In this document: positions 10,512-21,452 of the stretch, one piece after another | Position numbering within the stretch: the stretch's first letter is position 1 | How the letters are laid out: every line of letters begins with the position of its first letter | Assembly: GCA_023053575.1 (NCBI GenBank) | Contig: JAKZAP010000016.1 | Span: 19,176,030 to 19,240,029, forward strand | Source: Branchinecta lynchi | Taxonomy: Eukaryota; Arthropoda; Branchiopoda; Anostraca; Branchinectidae | Direction of reading: 5' to 3' | Length of the DNA: 64,000 bases | The notes under the pieces: generated by a model | Told to the model about the DNA's origin: nothing | Database searches by the model: none | Seen by the model: only the letters and a program-made list of their open reading frames with translations | Made by a program: the position numbers and the translations under genes

Positions 10512-10789
10512 CACGCCCCCCCCCCCGAATGTTGTCGGCCAGTCGATAAAAAAAATAGTCGAGTTGGCGGAAGAAGTCGATTTTTCTTCAAAACAGACGG
10601 TTTTTAGTAAAAAGGGTCGAATTTTTCTTCAAAAAATTTGTTGCTTTAAATCAATTGATTTTTTGCCAAAATACTCGTCCTTTCTTAACACAGACGTTTT
10701 TTCTGCAAAAACATTCGGTAGAAATGACCAGCCAGTTGGTAAATATCTTGCCCACCCCCAAAAAAACATTTCGACTAGTAACGCCTCTG
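10512..10789. mobile_element. hAT-GGCG MITE, left end decayed
   Basis: Right terminus CTAGTAACGCCTCTG matches the other copies. The left side keeps CACGCCCCCCCCC and GTCGGCCAGTCGATAAA but not the terminal CAGGGGCG. The interior consists of degenerate CAGTCGATTTTTC and AAAA motifs. No target duplication can be scored. Confidence 0.65.
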
Positions 10790-11555
10790 GTTTCTCCGAT
10801 AATCGGACTAGGCAGGAGCATGTGCTGTGTGTTGTGTGTGCATGTACAGGACATGCAGTTCTTTTTCTAAAAATCGAGGATTACTTTGAACAGCTTGCAA
10901 CCTCGGTAAAAGGATCAAAACACGATTGTTGTCTTGTGTCTGACTTCGTCAGAACCCGTCCCGGTCCCCAAACGGATTTCCCTCCACTTCTTAAGGTCTT
11001 TTTCCGTGCTCCCACAAACAGTTTGTGGGTCGATTGTGGCTCGAAAAGAATGTTTCCGCGATGTTTTGTGCGGCCCACAACTGTGTTTCCGTGACCTACA
11101 AGATTTTCGTGGCTCGCTTTGTGACTCAAATCCTAGAATCAACTGGCGAAGTGATTGTCGGGTCTGTGGCTCGATTCTGGCGGGAAATTCAAATTAAGCA
11201 GCAAAATAGTGTCTAAACAATAAAGTTAACTACTTTTCCAAGCATGTAGACTTAAAACTGAGGATCCCTTTTGCACATAGTGGTAAGGAAATAAGCCTGG
11301 AGTTTTGTTTATTGAGATTTTACGTGAATTATATTTTTATTTGAAATATTTAAAATTTCTGCCAAAAAAATAGACAAAACGGCGTTTCCGCGAGTTTCAA
11401 CTGGTGGCTCGACTGTGTGGCACAGAATCGTGTTCCCGCGACAAACACCCAGAAGTGTGGCCCACAATTATGTCCCGGAAAAAGGTCTTTAGTAGAATGA
11501 AGCCTGGTGGGAAACCCTTCCCCATTCCATTCGACATTAGTTTCATCTGTAAAAA
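10790..11555. other. Unassigned; contains repeated GTTTCCGCG/GTGTGGC motifs
   Basis: Similar short stretches occur at 11040-11110 and 11380-11470 (GTTTCCGCG, GTGGCTCGA, GGCCCACAA), which suggests an old duplication or paired element ends. Overlapping open frames on both strands look non-coding. Confidence 0.35.
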
Positions 11556-12921
11556 AACAAGAGCTGGAAGCTCATATGGCACTTGTAAGGCTTGGTAATA
11601 GGATGAAAGTAGGAATAACACCGGAATTCTGGACACTCCCTACAGCCCCCCCCCCTCGGTACCCGAGATACGGTCCGATTCTGTCACTGATGCACATAGG
11701 ACTTGTGCCTGTACTTCCCACCAAGTTTCATCCTGGGCGCTCCACTCTATGCGTGTCACAATATGTCAGGTTTTTCCCTCAGACTACCCCCCCCCCCCCA
11801 GTTCATCAGATCCGGTCCGGACTTGAAATGGGACATGCTGAGACATGAGGTCTTTCAATATATCAAGTTTCATTAAGATCCGATTACCCATTCGAAAGTT
11901 ATGCATGCTACTAATTTCCGGACTCCGCCGTCTTCCCCTCCCCCCACGATAGTCAGATCGGGCAAGTGACTGTTTTCAAGTTAATCTGGTCCGGTCCCTG
12001 AGATGCCTGTCATGTTTTATCGTCCTAGCCCACCTGGAAGTACATTATGCACACAGTGTGCTTGTTCTTCGCACCAAGTTTCATCCCGATCACTCCAATC
12101 TGAGAATTTCACACGATTTCCGGTTCTCCCCTCCGATTCCCCCCCCCCCAGATTCGTCGGATCCTGTCCGGACTTGAAATGAGACACCTGAGACACGAGA
12201 TCTTTCCAGATATCAAGTTTCATTAAGATCCAATAACCCGTTTTATGCATGTCCCTATTTTCTGGATTCCGCCATCTCCCCCTCCCCCCACGATGGTCGG
12301 ATCGGGCAAGTGACTACTTCCAAGTTATTTTGGTCGGGTCCCTCATACGCCTGCAAAGTTGTTTCGTTCTAGCCCACCTGGAAGTACATTAAATAGGGAT
12401 CGCCGGAATTCCGCCCCCCCCCCCCCTCCAACTCCCCCCACAGTGTCCGAATCCGGTCCAGTTCTGTCAGTGATGCATCTAGAGCTTGTACTTGTTCTTA
12501 CCACCAAGTTTCATCCCGATCGCTCCACTCTGAGAGTTTCTTATGATCTCCGTTCCCCCCCCCCCCCTCCGACTCCCCCCACAGATTCATCAGATCCGGT
12601 CCGGACTTCAAATGAGATATCTGAGACGCGACATCTTTCCAGATATCAAGTTTCATTAAGATCTGATCACCCGTTCGAAAGTTATGAATGTCCCTATTTT
12701 CCGGATTCCGCCACCTCCCCCTCCCCCCACGATGGTCGGGTGGGGCAAGTGACTATTTCCAACTTAGTCTGGTTGGGTCTCTAATATGCCTGCCAAGTCT
12801 CATCGTCCTAGCACATCTGGAAGTACCCTAACTCGCGATCAGCGGACTGACCGACCGACCGACCGACGGACCGACGGTAAGTGATCGGTATATGGCACTT
12901 GGCCGGAAGGCAAGTGCCATA
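11556..12921 (-). mobile_element. Hel-A element, full length, minus orientation
   Basis: On the minus strand it starts TTTTTATGGCACTTGCC, followed by the complementary GGCCAAGTGCCATATACC and a (CGGT)n microsatellite. Two long internal repeats follow, each with GATGAAACTTGG-type and purine-rich segments. It ends CAAGTGCCATATGAGC and then CAGCTCTTGTT (complement at 11556-11590). There is no protein-coding gene. Proline-rich open frames arise from the C tracts. The architecture is like non-autonomous Helentron (DINE-1/pearl) elements. Confidence 0.75.
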
Positions 12922-12924
12922 AAA

Positions 12925-13650
12925 ATGACCTAAAACCAACAAGTTAGCTTGGATATACTCTAGCGATATTTCGGCCATTCTTGACAAGGGCCCTGTTCTT
13001 GTTCAGGCTGAAGCTAAAAGAACAACCCGGCAATAAATACATGGAATATCTAGTAACCAGAAGTATCCTATTTTGTGAAATCGCTTCTTATAAATTGCTG
13101 AAGGGAACAGCTTAGTTCGTTTCGTTCCCCGGAAACACCCAAAATAGTCTTTTTTGTTTAGACTATATTCCTAGATACGGCCAAAACTATTGGTCTCCTG
13201 TTTTGAATTATCTCTTAGAAAGTTCTCTACATCCCACCTGACACGTTCCTGGTCGTGACTAGCCATCGTCTTTATCCCCCCCCCCACGGTGTGAAAGGAT
13301 GATTCATTGACCTGTCTTAGTGACTCACCCCGATAAAACATGGAACAAAAACAGTCTGCTCTGTCAGAGGACCCAACAGTCTTCTCGTCTTACGTTGCAG
13401 ATGTTTTACATTTGGGTGGACTTGTTATCGTCTAAACACAACAGCAGTTTTGGTTAGTGGCGCTGAGGGGCCTCAAAGTCGTAAATAGGAAAAAGTCTGG
13501 TGAAAGCAGAGGGGTCGTACGCTCAATTACCATGTGTACGTCCAGTGGCTCGCCTCGTTTAAACTCGGGAGGACTGGAAGTTTGAAACACGTCGCATAAT
13601 TCTTCTTGGAAATAAAACCAAAAATTCAAAAGGTACAGTTGTGATCGCAG
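12925..13650. other. Unassigned apart from the FB-12 fragment
   Basis: No coding region or tandem repeat recognised. A TCCCCCCCCCCAC tract lies near 13277. Confidence 0.3.
12958..13060. mobile_element. FB-12 fragment
   Basis: TAGCGATATTTCGGCC, TTCTTGACAAGGGCCCT and GTTCAGGCTGAAG match the inner arm of the foldback family. Both ends are lost. Confidence 0.5.
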
Positions 13651-13652
13651 TC

Positions 13653-13762
13653 GAGGGGTTGCTCACTCTGCGCCACTGGTGTACGCCTCGGCGTGGCACC
13701 GGCACGGCACCGCGGCACGCGCCACTTGATGTACAACGTTTTTGGGAGTGAGCAACCCCTCG
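13653..13762. mobile_element. 110-bp MITE with 17-bp perfect TIRs
   Basis: CGAGGGGTTGCTCACTC at 13653-13669 and its exact complement at 13746-13762. Flanks ATCGCAGT and ATAGCAGT form an 8-bp duplication with one mismatch. The GC-rich interior (GGTGTACGCC, GGCACCGGCACGGCACC) matches larger relatives at 43.9 and 28.6 kb. An 8-bp duplication fits hAT or P-type elements. Confidence 0.7.
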
Positions 13763-14061
13763 ATAGCAGTAATCATTACTATCGATCGGTATCTTTCCTC
13801 CTCTTCGAGCGACATTCCTGTTACCATCCGACTACATACGAGTTTTTTTTATATAACTTAAACTGTTTATAATACTTTTTCAAATTTGTCTTCAATTTAT
13901 AAAACATAAATTTGGGCAGGAATTTCTGAAAGAAAACTGAGCCTCCCGATGCTATGAAGGCCGTCCTTTTTTCTTTCATTTGCTTGGATCCTCCAAGGCC
14001 GGAGATAAAGTAGGAATCTCGGACTGGTACCATATATGAAAATCTTGATCTATTCGAAACG

Positions 14062-14140
14062 TAATAGATAGATAGATATTATTTTGCAGCAAATAAAAGA
14101 ACGTGGGCCATGTACAATGAACATAGAAACAATCACGAAA
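14062..14140 (-). repeat. Probable retroposon 3' end with (TCTA)n tail
   Basis: On + the order is TAGATAGATAGATATT, then TGCAGCAAATAAAAG and GTGGGCCATGTACAATG. On the minus strand this is a GGCCCAC...TTTATTTGCTGC end followed by (TATC)n, like the other 3' ends in the window. Confidence 0.4.
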
Positions 14141-14556
14141 GCTTGAAAATACAAAAAAGGATCTTATACACTCATCTTTTCACATACTAAATCACTTAAA
14201 GCTTTGCACGGAACCCTTGGCCTATATATTTCTTTAAAAATAGTTAAATTGGAGACGTTTCCACGTTTGCAATGCCTAGATCAGGTCACTAGTTCAAAAC
14301 CAGGAGTCGGTACAGTCAGACACAAATTCTCAATTTAGGGCACAGGGCTAATAACGGTAGGGCCCAGTACCCCCAAACAAATCCTATTGAAATGGATATC
14401 TGAAACCAAAATTTCATTTTCAAACAGATTTTTATGGGGGGTAGGCTACTGTGCCCTAACTCCAGGGTATAGTGGCTTGCTCACAGAAATTGCCCTTGCG
14501 TTGGAGCACTACTCATTTAAACTGAAAACATAAAAAAGGACCAGAAGACTAATTTT

Positions 14557-15882
14557 TATGGCACTTGCCTTCCGGCCAAGTGCCATATACCGATCACTTT
14601 TCCGTCGGTCTGTCGGTCGGTTAGTCCGGTGTTTGCGAGTTAGGGTACTTCCAGATATGCTAGGACGATGAAACTTGGCAGGCATATTAGGGACCCGACC
14701 AGACTAAGTTGAAAATAGTCACTTGCCCGATCCGACCATCGTGGGGGGAGGGAGGGGAGCCGGAATCCGGAATTTAGTGGCATGCATAACTTTGGAACGG
14801 GTTATCGGATCTTAATGAAAGTTGATATTTGGTGAGACGTCATGTCTCAGATGTTCCATTTCAAGTCCGGACCGAATCCGATGAATGTGGGGGGGGCGCG
14901 GGGGGACTGGAAATCATATGACAAGCTGAAAGTGGAGGGATCGGGATGAAACTTGGTGAGAGGAACAGGCGCAAGCCCTAGGTACATCATTGGCAGACGC
15001 GGACGGGATTCGTGCACTGTGGTGGGAGTTGGAGGGGGGGGGGGCGGAATTCCGGTCATACGGAGTTAAATTACTTTTAGGTGGGCTGGGACAGTGAAAC
15101 TTGGCAAGCGTACCAGGGACCCGACCAAACTAACTTGGAAATAGTCACTTCCCCGATCCGACCACCGTGGGGGGAGTGGAGGGAAGGGGAATCCAGAATC
15201 TAGAGGTACGTATAACTTTGGAACGGGTGATCAGATCTTAATGAAACTTGATATTTGGAAAGACCTCGTGTCTCGGATGTCCCATGTGAAGTCCGAACCG
15301 GATCCGATTATTGTGGGGGCGAGTCAGGGGGGAGCCGTAAACCTTGTGACACGTTAAGAGTGGAGCGATTGGGATGAAACTTGGTGGGAAGAACAAGCAC
15401 AAGCCCTAGATTCATCAGTGGCAGAATTGGATCGGGTTCGAGCAATGTGGGGGGGAGGAAGGGGGGTCCGGAATTCCGGTGATCACCAGTTAAAGTACTT
15501 CCGGATGTGGTAGGACCATGAAACTTGAACATTAGAGACTTGACATGATTAGAATATTTTTGCCTCATGGGTTTTGCTTAGAACTGAATTTCTTAAAGTA
15601 CAAATGATACTTTTGATTAAAATATACATTTCATTCTCCCGATGAGCTCGTCATCATTTTTGCTTCAAGAGTTTTGATTACAGATGAAATTCTAGCGCCC
15701 CTAAAGTGCGCGTCATCACAGCCAAATGTCTCACCAAACGATACGTTCTCGTGATTTCCAAGGACCCATTATCTCAAGGGTTTTGCTTACAAATAATCAC
15801 AACAAACCCACGAACTGAAGAATTCCTACTTTCATCCTCTGACACAGCCTTGCAAGTGCCATATGAGCTTACAGCTCTTGTT
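14557..15882 (+). mobile_element. Hel-A element, reference full-length copy
   Basis: The left end is TTTTTATGGCACTTGCC with a hairpin partner GGCCAAGTGCCATA, then CCGATCACTTTTCCG and a (GTCG)n-like microsatellite. Repeated blocks of about 425 bp begin at about 14638, 15065 and 15490, each with a CTAGGACGATGAAACTTGG-like motif and GGGGGGAGGG tracts. The right end is GCAAGTGCCATATGAGC and CAGCTCTTGTTT, with GAGCTTACAGCTC as a terminal stem-loop. Non-coding. Subterminal inverted repeats, microsatellite, core repeats and 3' hairpin together match the DINE-1/pearl plan of non-autonomous Helentrons. That is inference from architecture, not homology. Confidence 0.75.
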
Positions 15883-16424
15883 TCACATATTAAAGCATTT
15901 TACATAAATTGTTGTCACTAAAATTTTAAATACAATTGTCTAGATGAAATTGTATTATAAGCATTCTAGCATTTCTCTATATCACCCATCTCCATATCTT
16001 ATCTGGGTCCTCCAGCGGCAATCGTAAGATGTCGATGCGATCGTAACGTGTCGTAAGTGTGGAGACGGTTTTTAGCCAATCGGAGCACGCCGGGTACGGA
16101 CGAGCACGGTTGCGACCGACTTACAATTGTTAGTGGGGGACCCACTTTAATTCAAGATCGAGAGACGGTACGACCGTGCGTAGCCGTCTAGTGGCGGGAC
16201 TCTGAAGCAACCGCCTGGGCAATCTCAAACTAAATCTTAACTTGAAAATCTGACAAAAGAATAATATCCAACTGGTATATGAATAAAAAGTAAACACAGA
16301 TCGGATTTAAATATTTGTGATTGTATTTTTTTTTTTTTTTTTAACTTTTCTGTCAGTATATCTGAATTATGTTGGATGATGGTTACAAATTTATGTGATA
16401 ACGGTTTCTCCTAGATTTTCCGCT
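15883..16424. other. Unassigned, with CpG-rich block at 16010-16210
   Basis: The 16.0-16.2 kb stretch is richer in CG dinucleotides than its surroundings (GATGCGATCGTAACG, ACGGACGAGCACGG, GGTACGACCGTGCG). No ORF or element ends could be tied to it. Confidence 0.3.
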
Positions 16425-16545
16425 ACGTCAGTTAACTCCTATAACCTCTCTTTTCTTTTTCTTTCTTTATTACTCCATCAGCGTTGTTTTCTTACATTTA
16501 TGATGGGCAATAAATATATACATACATACATACATACTCCTATAA
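16425..16545 (+). repeat. Non-LTR 3' end with (CATA)n tail
   Basis: TTTATTACTCCATCAGCG, a T-rich stretch, GATGGGCAATAAATATA and (CATA)n at about 16517-16536 follow the 3' UTR pattern of the fragments at 0.9, 21.4 and 41.0 kb. No coding sequence remains. Confidence 0.5.
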
Positions 16546-16552
16546 CCTGTAT

Positions 16553-16695
16553 TCAAATAATGCATAAAACGGGTGCGTCAGCTATGATGCTTTGGCAGCG
16601 ATATGTCGGCCCTTCTTGGCAAGGGTCCTCGTCAGACTGTCGATCTCCAAGGTCAACGTTGGGGAAGGAACAAACCAGTAATTACAAGTTTGTTG
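16553..16695. mobile_element. FB-12 partial copy (one arm)
   Basis: ATTCAAATAATGCATAAAAC, GCGTCAGCTATGATGC, CGGCCCTTCTTGGCAAGG and GTCCTCGTCAGACTGTCG match the left arm of the element at 586. It lies about 15 bp after a non-LTR tail. The opposite arm is missing. Confidence 0.6.
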
Positions 16696-17007
16696 GATTA
16701 TTTTATTTTGGCAGCGAAATATCGCAGAAGATCAGAAAAATAATAATACTCACCAGTTCCGACCAACAATAAAACAGTGCTAGGTAATCGTGGCCTGAAA
16801 TTGCTTAGTTTGGACCCCTCTTGCTTGTTCTGTCTTTCGTATTATCCCTTACTCCCTTATGGAATTATTAGCTTCTGAAATCCCCGCCTTCAGTGATTGT
16901 TAAATTTTGTACCTACGGACTCTTTAGCGGTTTTTCCGCCAAGTCGAGTTTTGTCAGTCACGCAAAGGAAACTTGCAGCAAGCTTCAAGTTTCGCTGACA
17001 ACTCTTT

Positions 17008-17303
17008 CACACGTGTTCCATCCTACTTACCGTAGTTACTACGCGTGACGTCACGAATTCTAGCTTTTTGCCGCCAAGGCTGGAACGAATTTTCTATTTT
17101 CCAGCAGTATATCATGCCACGGGCGAATCCAACCAATCACGTCACAGAGATCCGTAGTTGCTACGCTAACTACGCTCCCGAGCGTGGTAAGCAAATAGTT
17201 ACTATTTTGGGAAGGTTGGAGTGGTCAGCGTAGTTACTTTTGGTTAGGTTGGAACGGAAATAGTAACTAATAGTTACTATTTGTAGAAGGGTGGAACACA
17301 CTC
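17008..17303. mobile_element. M-3bp MITE copy A
   Basis: Starts near ACACGTGTTCCATCCTAC and ends GGGTGGAACACACTC. The interior CATGACGTCACGAATTC-like segment, AATCCAACCAATCACGTCAC and AGTAACTAATAGTTACTATT are shared with three other copies. Terminal bases are mutated, so no target duplication can be scored. Confidence 0.7.
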
Positions 17304-17655
17304 ATAAGCTTCAAGGTAGGAGAGACTGGGGCGAAACCGGACAGGGGCGAGTCCGTAGATCGAGCTCTTGCGCCAAACGCCTGTGACTATTTCCACCATA
17401 AAATACTCTTGATGACTAACTCCCCTTGCCGATGCAAAATCGCCGGGTACCTAGCAGAAGAGCCAGAAGCGGTATCACCTCGAGTATCACAGCTGCTTCC
17501 GAAGATCGCCGTGATTTTTGGACACAGGATTTGAGTTGTTGAGTTTGAGTCGTTAGTGAGACGTTTTGTCGTTCTTCCTGAGGATCACTGGCGTGTTTTG
17601 GACTATTGTCTCGAGATGGCATGACAGTGGCGTACACTCGGTGGCAAGCCGTAAC
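17304..17655. other. Possible end of a larger element
   Basis: GAGACTGGGGCGAAACCGG at about 17326 is nearly the complement of GGATTGGCCCCAGTTTCCCC at about 20405, which raises the possibility that 17.3-20.4 kb is one long element with later insertions. No target duplication was found. Confidence 0.3.
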
Positions 17656-17658
17656 ATT

Positions 17659-18104
17659 AGTTGTGTTTTTGCAGATACCTGGTATCTGTTACCACGGTAA
17701 CTGGATCTGCAATTAGTCGTTTTTGCAGTTACCGGGTATCTGATATACGGTTGCTCTGCAAAAACGACAATTGCCGGAACTGCGCTTTTCGAATTCATCC
17801 CAAAAGAAAAACAGACATTCAGTCCCATCATCTCGTGGTAAACTTCTTTCCCACAAATCGGGCAAAAGTTGATGAAAGTGAGATGACTTTTCAGATACCA
17901 CGACCAGTTACCACGGCCAGACCGTAGTTTCTGAATAGCAGATACCAGGCTAACTGGTCAAGATACCACGATAACTTCAAAAACGCCTTTTGACCGTATT
18001 ATCAGATACCACAATAACTGCAAAAACGACTTTAGACCGTGGTATCAGATACCAAGATAATTGCAAAAACGACTTCAGACCGTGGTATCTGCAAAAACGC
18101 AACT
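17659..18104. mobile_element. M-GATACC MITE copy A
   Basis: Left AGTTGTGTTTTTGCAGATAC and right GGTATCTGCAAAAACGCAACT-type terminus are inverted repeats. ATT flanks both sides (17656-17658, 18105-18107). The interior is built from repeated GATACCACGATAACTGC and CAAAAACG modules in both orientations. No ORF of substance. Confidence 0.75.
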
Positions 18105-18489
18105 ATTATAATCCAAACACGGCGGACAAAACAAAAATATAAAGAAATTTTTATTGATTTCTGGAAATGATCATGGGAGCACAAGGGGCAGATGTCTTAG
18201 AAGAATTCCGTAGAAGTTCGTCATTTCAGTGGTGCTTAGAAAGGTGTATCTAAAGGAGCTGGTGCAAGTCGCAAGTGATTTCATTGAGCCATTTATTTTT
18301 GTCGGCCATTTTATCAAAATCGGTCCACGTGGGGTGACTCCGGACGGTTTTCGTGGGGAGAGTTCGGACAGCAATTAAAGCTGTCCGAACTCACATTGGC
18401 GATAAATCTTTCTATACTGACAGTGAAAATGATGTCGTAAATATGACTGAAATGAACACGGAACCTGAAGCCTTTGTTCTGCTCAAGTT

Positions 18490-18545
18490 TTATCAATCAA
18501 TCAAGTTTATTATCCAAATAGCTTATAGCTAGAAGAGAACAAAAT
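18490..18545 (-). repeat. Retroposon 3' end with (TTGA)n tail
   Basis: ATCAATCAATCAAGTTTATT followed by CCAAATAGCTTATAGCTAG on +. The same arrangement recurs at 35846, so this is the minus-strand 3' terminus of a shared retroposon. Confidence 0.45.
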
Positions 18546-18574
18546 ATCTGAACAACTCGTCAGTGTCTATGTTG

Positions 18575-19361
18575 CAGAGCAAATAACACTAGCGAGTAGC
18601 GCCAAGACTTGACAAAATTGATATACATTCAATTAGCAGCGATACTAGCACTACTAGCGATAGAGAACGTCTCTACTGAAACTCGTTCGGTCGGTCACTG
18701 ATACTTGCTCCGATAATTTCATATTCTGAACACTGAATTTTTTTTTAAAGCCTTCATTGTTTCCTTGGTGTGCGCAGACCACAGCTTTACGTTACTAGAA
18801 ATTTCTAAACTCACAAGTTTGTCTCGCTTTAGATGTCGCAAGCCTAGTTCTTTTCAGAGCTTACTGTACTCCGCTGTACTGTTTGTCACTGGTGTGTAAC
18901 ACGAGAGTTAAGTGTCTAGATACATTTCGGGTTTTATATAACAACTCTTTCCGGTGGCTACACGGACTTGCATGGAACTGTAGTGCGTCTGGCATGTTTG
19001 TGGGTGAGGGCCTTCCTTCTTTCGGGGAACTTCGGCGTCGGGCTATCTTTTCTCTCCAGACCCGAATTCTTCGCTCTCGAAACCCCATGCTCGTGGTTCT
19101 TTCGAGTCCCCATATGAGACTGACGTTGCCTGTGTGGTTAGTCTGGAACCGCGAACTTTACACTTGTTGCGTAGAAGGCTCGCAATCTTAAATGTATTTT
19201 GTTGTTGTTTTTATGTGTTGTATGTGTAATGGCTCTATAAGCCGTAGTCGAAGTTAAATAAAATAAATAATAAAATAGTTGGCGGCGCTACAAGTATAGC
19301 CCATTTGCAAAGCATGGAAAGTATAGGTCTAGGCGCTACTCCCTAGTGTTATTTTGCTCTG
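18575..19361. mobile_element. hAT-AACACTAG MITE, interrupted by an RT fragment
   Basis: The terminal inverted repeats are CAGAGCAAATAACACTAG then GAGTAGCGCC on the left, and GGCGCTACTCCCTAG then TGTTATTTTGCTCTG on the right. Flanks CTATGTTG and CTTATGTTG are an 8-bp duplication with one inserted base. The copy at 44872-45225 lacks the 18857-19283 insertion and is the natural empty site. Non-coding. Confidence 0.75.
18857..19283 (+). pseudogene. Non-LTR retrotransposon C-terminal fragment inserted in a MITE
   Basis: The frame at 18883-19191 encodes VLYNNSFRWLHGLAWNCSAS, GMFVGEGLPSFGELRRRAIF and SLQTRILRSRNPML. This is the C-terminal module of non-LTR polymerases in which a short YN..R.L.GL..CSAS.MF motif follows the RT. 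The 3' UTR has AATGGCTCTATAAGCCG and ends AAATAAAATAAATAATA. TAGTT occurs at both junctions. The copy is strongly 5'-truncated (about 430 bp) and shows no disabling change within the retained frame. Its motif differs from the CKFLLYLP family, so it is a second non-LTR lineage. Confidence 0.75.
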
Positions 19362-19809
19362 CTTATGTTGTTGAGAAATTGAGAACTTTCCGGTAGCGAC
19401 AAAAATCACCTCCATACACAAAGCTTTAGCAAACACGTTTTTTAAAATAAATTCGCATTCCTAGAGAGGATTTGATGTGCAGAGACACGTTTGAATGACA
19501 CGCTTTTCTGCCTTTTCGTCACTAAACTAAAAAATGGTTGAAACTATTTTTTCTACAACTTGTGCTATCAGCCCCCCCCCCCCAAATCCTCTCCCCACCG
19601 AATCAGAAAAGAAGAATCTGGAGAACGGGAACGGAGTGACCCAAAATATTTAATAAAATAGATATCAAAAGATATCATGCTTTGTTTTAGGTTACTAGAC
19701 GCTTTTTCTTAACTCAGAACAGAATAAAACGCTTGTCTACCATGTATAAAGTGTACCGTCCGAAGTCGCCCCAGTATTTGTCCGAATTCGGACACTTCGC
19801 CAGGGTCTG
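19362..19809. other. Unassigned spacer
   Basis: A CCCCCCCCCCC tract at about 19572 stands out. No gene or clear element is visible. Confidence 0.3.
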
Positions 19810-20275
19810 CTTTAAAGTTTAATTGAAAAGCCAACTTATTTCTGTGTCATTTATTGAACACACTGAATAATTTGGATTCTTCTAAAGGATTATTTTATTT
19901 TCCACTATCTGCTCTAGCTATGACGTTCAGAATATCTGCGGCCGTCTCCACAGCGTAAATTCTACTATGACGTGGGAAATTTTATTCTCAACACAAACGC
20001 GGCTTTTCAGTGGGCAATGGTGAGCATGGTGCTTAGTGCCTGAACAAACAAAAAATGATAAATCTTTGTGGTAAGGCATACAACACAGATACAAGCGCAT
20101 AGAGGTGCCGAAAATCCCACGGAAATTCCACTATTTGTAAATTGATCATTCGTGAATAGCGGAACAACAAAGTAATGCATTTTCAGCGGGTCTTCAAGCC
20201 AATTTATGTGAAAAGTGATGGGTAACTAGATTGTCCTGTCCCAGCCCTTTTCTGTTGAGCTTTAAGTAGCTAAAA
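19810..20275 (+). repeat. Dispersed repeat (ACAAGCGCATAGAGG family)
   Basis: GAAAAGCCAACTTATTTCTG, TGACGTTCAGAATATC, AACGCGGCTTTTCAGTGG, ACAAGCGCATAGAGGTGCC and GATGGGTAACTAGATTG occur in the same order at 48.44-49.76 kb. Ends are not defined. Confidence 0.5.
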
Positions 20276-20504
20276 AAATAAAGAAGGAGTTAATCTGATC
20301 AAATTTAGTGTTAAAGCTGAATGTTTTTTCTTTCCATTGACATAAAAGTGAAAGCCGAGACTTCAAAATTGTGACTTGCAGAGACCCTGAAGTCAAAATC
20401 GTCCGGATTGGCCCCAGTTTCCCCTATTGTTTTTCTTCTATAAGAAATGGCAGGTCATCAGGTCTATTTTCTGTTTCAGACTTCTTGTTATTTCCATTTT
20501 TAAC

Positions 20505-20760
20505 CACGGCGCGTTCATTTTTCTAATATCTTGCGTCCAGCCGCCGCGTCCAGGAGTGGAAATGCTGGATAGAGGTGACGAGCACTGACAAGAAAATCAC
20601 TAATTGTATTATCGTAATGGTATTGTTGGAAAACGGTATTTCGGAGCCATTCACCTTGAAAGATTGTTTCCAGTAAGAGTTGTGCTTTAAAGCTTATGAA
20701 AATGTCAAAACCGCCGTACCAAGTTTCCATAATGCCACTCGGAAAGCCAAGAAACAATTC
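20505..20760. repeat. Single-arm copy of the 58.8 kb palindrome
   Basis: AACCACGGCGCGTTCA, GCGTCCAGCCGCCGCGTC, GCTGGATAGAGGTGACG and AGTAAGAGTTGTGCTTTA match one arm of the element at 58821-59618 up to its centre. Confidence 0.55.
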
Positions 20761-21049
20761 TCGACCATATGTCTAATTTCCGCATGTCAAGACACCATTT
20801 ATTGTATGCGCCCAGTTGCTCCATATCCCGGCTCCCGGTTGAATATCCCCAAATTAATATTGATTCTCCCCCATCATTCCCAGACCAAGGAAAGGCCAGC
20901 GGTAACCCCTCAAGGGATTCTGCTTTGGGAAGGGGGTGCTCCCCGTACTTGTAACCTGATTACCTGTACTTTGTCATTTCATTTACTGGGAGTCTCCTGA
21001 GTGCATGCTCGGCTAACTCTTCCTTTTTTACTATACTAGGTCATCTAGA

Positions 21050-21452
21050 TAGTTTCTAGTTTCCTTAAAAGACACCTCGAAGTACATACTTGATAAACGG
21101 GATCTATCCAGAATAAGGATAGATTATTTCCGTTACTGTAAGTTTCTTCTGTATCTGCCCCGGTCTCATAGCCATTCTAAGATTATTAAACCGTACGGAG
21201 CTACTGACATTTTGTCACGGCTGCAAGAATTGCACACCGATTTCCGTCAGAAATCTAGCCTGCGTCTGTTGCCGCATCACCGACTGATTAGACTTTTTTG
21301 ATTGATAGTTGGATGATTATTGTATGTTTCGTATGTTATTATCCTATTGTCTTTTGTTCTTTTATTGTTTTCTATTTTTCTATTTATCTTTACTCCACTC
21401 TCTTTTGTTGTAAAAAATTTTGTGGGTTATAAATATACTTACTTACTTATAC
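21050..21452 (+). pseudogene. Non-LTR retrotransposon C-terminal fragment with (TTAC)n tail
   Basis: From 21092 the frame reads DKRDLSRIRIDYFRYCKFLL, then YLPRSHSHSKIIKPYGATDI, ending LPHHRLIRLF and TGA at 21299-21301. It aligns with the fragments at 343 and 27098 and is intact over its 69 codons. The 3' UTR has TTTACTCCACTCTC and TGTGGGTTATAAATA, then (CTTA)n. The RT core is missing. Confidence 0.75.

Noticed and set aside
11507..12784. Repeated proline-rich frames (VLPTKFHPDRSTL-like) in Hel-A copies as a conserved protein
   Set aside because: They arise wherever Hel-A core repeats have C-runs and few stops. They lack a common start and end, are frameshifted between units, and follow DNA-level repetition.
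17324..20430. Single 3.1-kb transposon with GGGGAAACTGGGGC ends
   Set aside because: The two ends are similar in inverse, but no target duplication, transposase or second copy supports it.
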